From: an uncultured Clostridia bacterium
GTDB taxonomy: Bacteria; Bacillota; Clostridia; TANB77; CAG-508
Reading direction: 5' to 3'
Length of the DNA stretch: 35,599 nt
Assembly (NCBI GenBank): GCA_947631335.1
Contig: CANRKZ010000012.1
Location: 1-35,599 of the forward strand
Below the pieces are notes generated by a model. That model ran no database searches. It saw nothing but the letters and a program-made list of their open reading frames with translations, and was not told the DNA's origin. This document shows, piece after piece, positions 28,478 to 35,599 of this stretch. Position numbers and translations under genes: made by a program. How positions within the stretch are numbered: the stretch's first letter is position 1; each line of letters starts with the position of its first letter.

Positions 28478-29191
28478 ATGAATTTTGATAAAAAAACTAT
28501 GCCAAAGCATATTGCTATAATTATGGATGGAAACAGAAGATGGGCAAAAGCAAAAGGAAAGCCATCTAGTTTTGGACATAAAGAAGGTGCTAAAACATTA
28601 GAGAAAATTGTGAGATATGCCAATCAGATAGGATTAGAATATATTACCGTTTATGCTTTTTCAACAGAAAATTGGAAAAGAGCAGAAGAGGAAGTAAAAA
28701 CGTTAATGATGTTATTACAAAATTATCTAGATAAATATTCCAAAAGAGCAGATACTGAAAATATTAAGGTAAAAGTATTAGGAGATATAACAGCTTTATC
28801 AGAAGGAATGCAAAAAAGTATAAAAGAATGTATAGAGAGAACGCAATACAATACAGGAGTTACTTTTAATATTGCATTAAACTATGGTGGTAGAGATGAA
28901 ATAATAAAAGCTATTAAACAGATAGCATCAGATATAAAAAACAAAAAAATAGAAATAGAAGATATATCAGAAGAAATAGTATCGAATAACTTATATACAA
29001 AAGGACAACCAGATCCAGATTTATTAATTAGAACAAGTGGAGAATTACGTTTAAGCAACTTTTTACCTTGGCAGTCAGTTTATTCGGAATTTTTGTTTAT
29101 AGATAAAAATTGGCCGGATTTTGAAGAAATAGATTTGGATAATGCAATTATAGAATATCAAAAAAGAAATAGGAAGTTTGGAGCAAATTAA
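28478..29191 (+). CDS. uppS: Isoprenyl (undecaprenyl) diphosphate synthase
   Basis: PKHIAIIMDGNRRWAKAKGKPSSFGHKEGAKTLE, YAFSTENWKRAEEEV, PDPDLLIRTSGELRLSNFLPWQSVYSEF. Confidence 0.97.
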   Translation: MNFDKKTMPKHIAIIMDGNRRWAKAKGKPSSFGHKEGAKTLEKIVRYANQIGLEYITVYAFSTENWKRAEEEVKTLMMLLQNYLDKYSKRADTENIKVKVLGDITALSEGMQKSIKECIERTQYNTGVTFNIALNYGGRDEIIKAIKQIASDIKNKKIEIEDISEEIVSNNLYTKGQPDPDLLIRTSGELRLSNFLPWQSVYSEFLFIDKNWPDFEEIDLDNAIIEYQKRNRKFGAN

Positions 29192-29241
29192 AACAAGACA
29201 AAACATTAAAAAGCAGTCTATTTAGCAAGAAAGGAAAAAAT

Positions 29242-30045
29242 ATGGATATAAAAAGGATAACTTCAGGGCTATTAGGGTTTCCACTAGTATTATTGGTATT
29301 ACTGATTGGAAACAAAATTATAGTTGATATAGCATTATCAATTATAGCATTGCTTGCAATGAATGAGTATTTCAATGCAGTGATGAAAGTATCAAAACCG
29401 GTAAGGTGGGTAGGATATGTAAGTTGTTTTAGTATAGCAATTATACATATAGTGCCGCCAGATGCCATAAATATGGTTGTAACATTGGCAGTGCCAACTA
29501 TTTTAATTATACTTTTTGCACAAGTAATCATAACAGAAATGAAAACAACATTTAAAGATATAACTTATACTTTTATAGGTATATTCTATGTTGTATTCTT
29601 TATTATGTTTGTTGCTTTTATTGATGGAATGACAAATGGAAAAATATTAATTTGGTATGCACTTTTTGCAGCATGGGGGACAGATGTATTTGCCTATTTT
29701 GTAGGAAAAGCTATTGGAAAGCATAAATTTAGTAAAGTAAGTCCTAAAAAATCAATAGAGGGATGTGTTGGAGGAACAATTGGAGCAGTTGTATTAATGT
29801 TGGCATATACTTATATAGCAAATACTTATTGGGATATGGATTATTCTTATTTATTTATAACAGGAATAGGAATTATATTGAGTTTAACAGGTCAAATTGG
29901 AGATTTTGCAGCATCTTCTATTAAGAGATATGTAAATATAAAAGACTTTAGCAATTTAATACCAGGTCACGGAGGAATGCTTGATAGAATTGATAGTTTA
30001 ATATTTTTAGCACCATTTGCGTATGCTTTATTTACAATTTTATAA
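29242..30045 (+). CDS. cdsA: Phosphatidate cytidylyltransferase
   Basis: CdsA signature near the C-terminus: FAASSIKRYVNIKDFSNLIPGHGGMLDRIDSLIF; multiple TM helices. Confidence 0.96.
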   Translation: MDIKRITSGLLGFPLVLLVLLIGNKIIVDIALSIIALLAMNEYFNAVMKVSKPVRWVGYVSCFSIAIIHIVPPDAINMVVTLAVPTILIILFAQVIITEMKTTFKDITYTFIGIFYVVFFIMFVAFIDGMTNGKILIWYALFAAWGTDVFAYFVGKAIGKHKFSKVSPKKSIEGCVGGTIGAVVLMLAYTYIANTYWDMDYSYLFITGIGIILSLTGQIGDFAASSIKRYVNIKDFSNLIPGHGGMLDRIDSLIFLAPFAYALFTIL

Positions 30046-30064
30046 TATTGGAGGAAAGTAAAAA

Positions 30065-30292
30065 ATGATAGAAAATATGAGTGATAATATAAAATTAGAA
30101 GTAGCTGTAGAAATAATGGCAAGTAAAATTGCACAAATAACAAGACAAGGATATACAGCAGATGATGAAATAATGAAAAAATTACTTGAAGAAAGAATGC
30201 AGATGTACAAATGTAATATGGAGGTTATAAACAAAATAATTAATGTTTATGGAGAAGAATTAGAACAAAGATGTAGTAAAAAGGAGAATTAA
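30065..30292 (+). CDS. Small protein, candidate antitoxin partner of the zeta-like gene
   Basis: 75-aa charged helical ORF one nucleotide upstream of a zeta-toxin-like gene, with its own ribosome-binding site (GGAGG). Confidence 0.6.
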   Translation: MIENMSDNIKLEVAVEIMASKIAQITRQGYTADDEIMKKLLEERMQMYKCNMEVINKIINVYGEELEQRCSKKEN

Positions 30293-30293
30293 A

Positions 30294-31301
30294 ATGCGCT
30301 ATAGTGAAAAAGAAGAAAAGGAAATATTAAAAAATTATAAATTAACACAAGAAGAACATGATCAATTATATGATATAATAAAAAGAACATTAACTGCTAA
30401 TGCTTATCCAGTAGAAAACCCTGTTGCTATTATTGTAGGAGGACAAACGGGTGCTGGAAAGACAGGAATTTTATCTTATTCACAAAAGATGTTCCAAGAT
30501 GATAATGTAGTAATAATAAATAGTGATGAAATAAAACCATTTCATCCAAAAGGTGAGGAAATTGCAAAAAAATATCCAGACTTATATACAAAAATAACAG
30601 ACCAAGAAAGCAATACTTGGACTAGCAGAGCTTTTGAAGAAATAAGAAGAGAAGGATATAATTTAATATTTGAAGGAACAATGAAAAATAATAGAATAGC
30701 TGATGAATCTATTAGCGAATTAGAAAAACTAAATTATACAGTAATAGTAAGAGGTATTTCAGTATGTGATTTAGAAAGTAGATTATCTATTTTTGAAAGA
30801 TATGTTGCACAAGTAAGAAGTAAAGGTTGGGGTAGATTAGTAGTTGCAGAACATCATAATCAAACTTATAATGGAATGCCAGAAACAATAAAATATATTG
30901 AAGAAAATGGTTATTACGATATAATTGAAATATTTAAAAGAGGTGAAACACCAGATAATCCATCATTAATTTATTCAAAACATAATAGTCAGACAACTCA
31001 AAAAATTCAATCTGCTATAAAACAAAGAAAATTTGTAAGTAATTCTAGTATTAAATATGGATATGAAAGCGCAAAAGATTCTATTATAAAGGGAAGAAAT
31101 GAGGATTATGATAAAGTTATTCCAACTTATGAAGCAAGAATAAGAAAAATAAGAACAGAATATATAAATAATAGAAATAATTCTAAGATGTCAAATGATG
31201 ATATAGAAAATGAAAATAGATGGTTAATTGAACTAATGGATTTTTACAAAAAAAAAGTTAATGAAATAAAAAAAAAGAATGAAACAGATTTAACATTATA
31301 A
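30294..31301 (+). CDS. Zeta toxin family protein (P-loop kinase)
   Basis: ENPVAIIVGGQTGAGKTGILSYSQKMF (Walker A), VVIINSDEIKPFHPKGEEIAKKYPDLYTKIT, EEIRREGYNLIFEGTMKNN. Confidence 0.88.
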   Translation: MRYSEKEEKEILKNYKLTQEEHDQLYDIIKRTLTANAYPVENPVAIIVGGQTGAGKTGILSYSQKMFQDDNVVIINSDEIKPFHPKGEEIAKKYPDLYTKITDQESNTWTSRAFEEIRREGYNLIFEGTMKNNRIADESISELEKLNYTVIVRGISVCDLESRLSIFERYVAQVRSKGWGRLVVAEHHNQTYNGMPETIKYIEENGYYDIIEIFKRGETPDNPSLIYSKHNSQTTQKIQSAIKQRKFVSNSSIKYGYESAKDSIIKGRNEDYDKVIPTYEARIRKIRTEYINNRNNSKMSNDDIENENRWLIELMDFYKKKVNEIKKKNETDLTL

Positions 31302-31329
31302 AATTGAAATTTTTAAAGGAGGTAAAACG

Positions 31330-32346
31330 TTGATTTCTTTTATGATTTCAGCACTTAAAATAATCTTTTTATTAGGATTTTTGATATTTATTCATGAATT
31401 AGGTCATTTTACTGTGGCAAAGCTATGCAAAGTAAAGGTAAATGAATTTGCAATTGGTTTTGGACCAACCATATGGAAAAAACAAGGAAAACAAACAAAA
31501 TATGCGTTAAGATTAATTCCACTAGGTGGATTTGTTAGTATGGAGGGTGAGGAAGAAAGATCAGAAGAAAAAGATTCTTTTTCACAGGCAAGTATTCCAA
31601 AGAGAATTGCTATAGTAGCAGCAGGAGCAATTGTAAATATAGTATTTGCTATTTTAGTCTATTTTATATTAGTTGCTACTTCAGGACCGTATGTAACAAA
31701 CGAAGTAACTAAAGTTATAGAAGGGTATCCTGCAAAAGAAATAGGAATACAAGAAGGAGATAAAATCATACAAGTTAATGAAGAAAAAATTAACAATTTG
31801 TATGATTTAAATAACTCATTGCGAAATAATAACCAAGAGATAAGATTAAAAGTAGAAAGAAAAGGGGAAATATTAGAATACATTACAACAACGAAACAAG
31901 TAGTTGAACAAGGATATATGAGTTATTACTTAGGTGTTAATTTAAAGCCATCAGAAGACACGTTTATAAATAGATGTATCAACGGTTTTATTATGATAAA
32001 GGATTTCTTGTTTTCAATTGTAGATAACCTAAAACAACTATTTACAGGAAGTGTAGGTATGGATCAAATGATGGGGCCAGTAGGAATATCAGAGGTAGTA
32101 TCAAAAACAAACGGATTTAGAGAGTTTGTGTATATGTTAGCTTTGATATCTATTTCTTTAGGAGTAACGAATCTGTTACCAATACCAGCATTAGATGGTG
32201 GTAAAATATTGATATTAATAATTGAAGCTATAAGAAGAAAACCTTTAAATGAAAAAACAGAAATAAATATACAATTATTAGGCTTTTCTATATTAATAGT
32301 ATTATCTTTGTATGTAACTTACAATGATATTGTAAGAATATTCTAA
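31330..32346 (+). CDS. rseP: RIP metalloprotease RseP (site-2 protease)
   Basis: FLIFIHELGHFTVAKLCKVKVNEFAIGFGP, PDZ domain (GYPAKEIGIQEGDKIIQVNEEKI), NLLPIPALDGGKI; TTG start. Confidence 0.96.
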   Translation: MISFMISALKIIFLLGFLIFIHELGHFTVAKLCKVKVNEFAIGFGPTIWKKQGKQTKYALRLIPLGGFVSMEGEEERSEEKDSFSQASIPKRIAIVAAGAIVNIVFAILVYFILVATSGPYVTNEVTKVIEGYPAKEIGIQEGDKIIQVNEEKINNLYDLNNSLRNNNQEIRLKVERKGEILEYITTTKQVVEQGYMSYYLGVNLKPSEDTFINRCINGFIMIKDFLFSIVDNLKQLFTGSVGMDQMMGPVGISEVVSKTNGFREFVYMLALISISLGVTNLLPIPALDGGKILILIIEAIRRKPLNEKTEINIQLLGFSILIVLSLYVTYNDIVRIF

Positions 32347-32363
32347 AATTTATGAAAAAACAT

Positions 32364-32392
32364 TTGACAAATATATACATTTAATAGATAAT
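32364..32392 (+). promoter_or_regulatory. Candidate sigma-A promoter for glgP
   Basis: TTGACA - 17 nt - GATAAT. Confidence 0.65.
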
Positions 32393-32450
32393 AAAAGTAT
32401 TAAATTATCAAAAGAAAAGGTTAAAAAATACGAAGGAGGAATTATAAAAA

Positions 32451-35018
32451 ATGTATTTATTTAATAGAATTACAGTAAATCCACAACTACCAAGAAGAAT
32501 AGAAAAATTATCTGAAATAGCTAATAATTTATGGTGGTCTTGGAACACAGAGTTTCTAAGACTATTTCAAAAGATAGATAGAGATTTATGGGAACAATCA
32601 AATAAAAACCCTATTAAATTTTTAAAACATGTATCTCAAGAAAGGTTGGAAAATGCAACGCAAGATACTAGTTTTTTAAAAGACTATGATAAAGTAGTAG
32701 CTAATTTTGAAGGATATATGAATAGTAAAAACACATGGTTTTCTAGAAAATATCAAGAAAATAAGAATGACTTAATTGCTTATTTTTCAGCTGAATATGG
32801 AATAGATGAAACAATTCCAATTTATTCAGGTGGTCTTGGTATCTTATCAGGAGATCACTTAAAATCAGCAAGTGACTTAGGAATCCCATTAGTAGCAGTA
32901 GGATTATTATATAAAAATGGATATTTTAATCAAAAGATTAACGGGAATGGGGATCAAGAAACAGAATATCATAATATTGATTTATACGATTTACCAATTA
33001 ATCCAGTTAAAGATGAAAAAGGGGAAGATTTAACAATATATGTTAAATTTCCAAAGAGGAGATTATATTTAAAAGTTTGGCAAATAAATGTAGGAAGAGT
33101 GAAATTATACTTATTGGATTCTGATATTGATAAGAATAATGAGGAAGATAGAGATGTTACTCTAAGATTGTATGGTGGCGATCAAGAAATGAGAATTCGC
33201 CAAGAAATTGTACTTGGAATGGCAGGAGTTAATTTGTTAAAGAATTACTTACATCTAAATCCAACTGTATATCACATGAACGAAGGACATTCAGCTTTTC
33301 TAACTTTAGAAATTATAAAAAATATTATAAAAGAAAAACAAGTATCTTTTGAAGTAGCTAAAGATATAGCAAGTTCTAAAACAGTATTTACAACGCATAC
33401 ACCAGTACCAGCAGGAAATGATATTTTTCCAATTGCCTTAGTAGAAAAATATTTTAAAGATTTTTGGCCAAGATTAGGATTATCAAGAGAAGAATTCTTG
33501 ATGCTTGGTATGAAACCAGAAAAAGAATTGGATGTAGGATTTAATATGGGAATTTTAGCTCTTAAAATTGCAGGAAAGAAAAATGGAGTTAGCAAATTAC
33601 ATGGAGCAGTTTCAAGAGAATTATTTGGAGAAGTATGGCCCGAAATCGCAGCCAATGAATCACCAATTGAATATGTTACCAATGGAATTCATACTTGTTC
33701 ATGGCTTGCACCTAAATTAAAGGAATTATATAACAAATATTTAATACCATATTGGCAAGATAGTATGTATCAAGATCAAGTTTGGGAAAAAATAAAAAAC
33801 ATACCAGATGAAAAACTATGGAATGTTCATAACGAAAGAAAGACTAAATTATTAAAATTAGTAAAAGATGCTACAACAGAAAGATTAAGAAGATCTGGCT
33901 ATAGTTATGAAGAAATTAATGAGATTGTATCAAAACTAAATCCAAATGTTTTAACAATTGGATTTGCAAGAAGATTTGCAACTTACAAAAGGGCAACTTT
34001 AATTTTTAAAGACCTAGAAAGAATTACACAAATTTTAAATAATAGCGAAAGACCAGTTCAATTAATCTTTGCAGGTAAAGCGCATCCAGCTGATAAAGAA
34101 GGTCAAGATTTAATTCGATATATTCATCAAGTATCAATGATGCCACAATTTAAAGGAAAGATATTCTTGCTTGAAAATTATAATATAGCAATGTCAAGAT
34201 ATTTAGTAAGTGGGGTTGATGTATGGCTAAATAATCCAAGAAGGCCAATGGAAGCATCTGGAACAAGTGGACAAAAAGCTTCTGTCAATGGAGTTATTAA
34301 CTTTAGTGTATTAGACGGTTGGTGGGCTGAAGGATATACTCAAAACAATGGATGGACTATTGGAAATAATAGTGAATATGAATCTTACGAGGCACAAGAC
34401 CAAGCTGATAGCCAAAGTATGTATAGAACGTTAGAGGAAAAAATAATACCAACCTATTATGATAAAGATAAAAACGGAATATCTAAAAAATGGATTGAAC
34501 TAATGAAAAATTCAATTATAACAACAGGTGGAAAATATAGTACAGCAAGAATGTTAGTAGATTACACCAATAATCTTTATATACCACTTTGTAATATAAC
34601 CAAGAAATATTATGAAGATATAGATAATGTAGCAGCATACAACTCTTGGAAAAAGGACTTATATAAAAATTGGAAAGATATCACAATTACACAAGTAAAT
34701 AACTTAGACAATATTACAATGGATGCTGGAAACAATATAGAAGTAGCTTGTGAAGTAGAACTTCCAAATATTAATGTAGAAAATATAATGGTAGAAGCTT
34801 ATTATGGAAAAATATTAGACAATGGAGTAGTAGAAAATGTTAGCATTATTCCAATGAAATTGTCTGATTCAGATGAAGAAAGTAAAAAATATTATTATAC
34901 AGCAAAAATTGAGCTAACAACAGGTGGAAATTATGGATATACATTTAGAGTTATGCCAAAGCATGAAATGCTATTAGAACCAGCTAATTTAAATTTAATT
35001 AAATGGATTACAAAATAA
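32451..35018 (+). CDS. glgP: Alpha-glucan family phosphorylase (GT35)
   Basis: NNLWWSWNTEFLRLFQKIDRDLWE, AYFSAEYGIDETIPIYSGGLGILSGDHLKSASDLGIPLVAVGLLYKNGYF, HMNEGHSAFL, NNPRRPMEASGTSGQKASVNGVINFSVLDGWWAEGY. Confidence 0.96.
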   Translation: MYLFNRITVNPQLPRRIEKLSEIANNLWWSWNTEFLRLFQKIDRDLWEQSNKNPIKFLKHVSQERLENATQDTSFLKDYDKVVANFEGYMNSKNTWFSRKYQENKNDLIAYFSAEYGIDETIPIYSGGLGILSGDHLKSASDLGIPLVAVGLLYKNGYFNQKINGNGDQETEYHNIDLYDLPINPVKDEKGEDLTIYVKFPKRRLYLKVWQINVGRVKLYLLDSDIDKNNEEDRDVTLRLYGGDQEMRIRQEIVLGMAGVNLLKNYLHLNPTVYHMNEGHSAFLTLEIIKNIIKEKQVSFEVAKDIASSKTVFTTHTPVPAGNDIFPIALVEKYFKDFWPRLGLSREEFLMLGMKPEKELDVGFNMGILALKIAGKKNGVSKLHGAVSRELFGEVWPEIAANESPIEYVTNGIHTCSWLAPKLKELYNKYLIPYWQDSMYQDQVWEKIKNIPDEKLWNVHNERKTKLLKLVKDATTERLRRSGYSYEEINEIVSKLNPNVLTIGFARRFATYKRATLIFKDLERITQILNNSERPVQLIFAGKAHPADKEGQDLIRYIHQVSMMPQFKGKIFLLENYNIAMSRYLVSGVDVWLNNPRRPMEASGTSGQKASVNGVINFSVLDGWWAEGYTQNNGWTIGNNSEYESYEAQDQADSQSMYRTLEEKIIPTYYDKDKNGISKKWIELMKNSIITTGGKYSTARMLVDYTNNLYIPLCNITKKYYEDIDNVAAYNSWKKDLYKNWKDITITQVNNLDNITMDAGNNIEVACEVELPNINVENIMVEAYYGKILDNGVVENVSIIPMKLSDSDEESKKYYYTAKIELTTGGNYGYTFRVMPKHEMLLEPANLNLIKWITK

Positions 35019-35022
35019 TAAA

Positions 35023-35064
35023 CAAAAAACAAGAAAGCTAATAAGTTTTCTTGCTTTTTGTTTG
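35023..35064 (+). terminator. Terminator after glgP
   Basis: CAAAAAACAAGAAA...TTTCTTGCTTTTTG hairpin (one mismatch) with T-rich tail. Confidence 0.65.
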
Positions 35065-35137
35065 AAATAAAAGGTAGCATAGAAAAAATCTATATAATAA
35101 AAAATTTTAAATAATGAGAATAAGTAAACAGATTGGC

Positions 35138-35599
35138 TTATAAAACTGCTCCTAAAATTAAAATACCGATATTATTTTGGTAAATTTCATCAAATTGTGA
35201 AATAGGTAATGGATTTTTGCCGATTCCTGCTTCTATGGTATATCCTGGTCTATTATAATTTTGAATAAACCAATCTTTAAAACCAGCAAAACTAGAATTA
35301 TACGGCGTTTCTGCTAATTTATATCCACTAGCTGTAGCAAATTTGTTTCCAATATAAAAACTATCAGGAGGATTATAATTTTGAAATTGCCAATATATTT
35401 CTTGACCTTGAGTGTGATAAGCTATAACTAGTTTAAAATTATAAGAAAGAGTAAAATTATAAACGGCTAAACTTTCAGGTTCTGTTAATGGACCAAAACC
35501 TACAAAATCACGAGGAGAGGGTTTATTGAAGCCTTGAGCGTATTTAATTTTTTTTGCTTGCTCCCATCCAGCAGGGAATTGTAAATTTAAATCCACACC
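35138..35599 (-). CDS. M14-family zinc carboxypeptidase, C-terminal part only (N-terminus beyond the window edge)
   Basis: LVIAYHTQGQEIYWQFQNY...YIGNKFATASGYKLAETPYNSSFAGFKDWFIQNYNRPGYTIEAGIGKNPLPISQFDEIYQNNIGILILGAVL; the ORF runs to the window end. Confidence 0.8.
   Translation of the reverse strand, partial: GVDLNLQFPAGWEQAKKIKYAQGFNKPSPRDFVGFGPLTEPESLAVYNFTLSYNFKLVIAYHTQGQEIYWQFQNYNPPDSFYIGNKFATASGYKLAETPYNSSFAGFKDWFIQNYNRPGYTIEAGIGKNPLPISQFDEIYQNNIGILILGAVL

Noticed and set aside
1-35599. tRNA or rRNA genes, CRISPR arrays, transposases or prophage genes
   Set aside because: None recognised by eye in the window. In particular no tRNA gene is visible, so the tRNA basis of the CGG hypothesis cannot be tested here.

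Overview
This is a very AT-rich window from a spore-forming Firmicute, probably an uncultured Clostridia. It is mostly housekeeping, sporulation and type IV pilus genes: two hypothetical genes, polA, lytic transglycosylase, TPR protein, dpaA, uppP, spoVAC-spoVAD-spoVAE with a dodecin gene, rsmB, a complete type IV pilus operon, ROK kinase, GH25-LysM lysozyme, rpsB-tsf-pyrH-frr-ispA-uppS-cdsA, a zeta-toxin-like pair, rseP, glgP and a partial M14 peptidase.

The standout signal is a codon-specific recoding pattern. I hand-scanned every CGG on the coding strand of the called genes. Roughly 65-70 lie out of phase and only five lie in the zero frame: 429 (hypothetical), 1622 (hypothetical), 2154 (polA), 7300 (dpaA) and 9057 on the minus strand (spoVAD). 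At all five the zero-frame ORF ends soon afterwards, and the expected protein resumes in the +1 frame if the single C is skipped, so CGGN is read as Gly (GGN). In PolA, DpaA and SpoVAD the restored residue is the Gly expected from homologs. I found no in-frame CGG that acts as an ordinary Arg codon, while CGA, CGC, CGT, AGA and AGG are all used.

Hypothesis: CGG is an unassigned codon in this organism that triggers +1 frameshifting, or CGGN is read as a four-base Gly codon. The main alternative is a C-insertion artefact or ordinary indels, which would not explain the strict codon phase.
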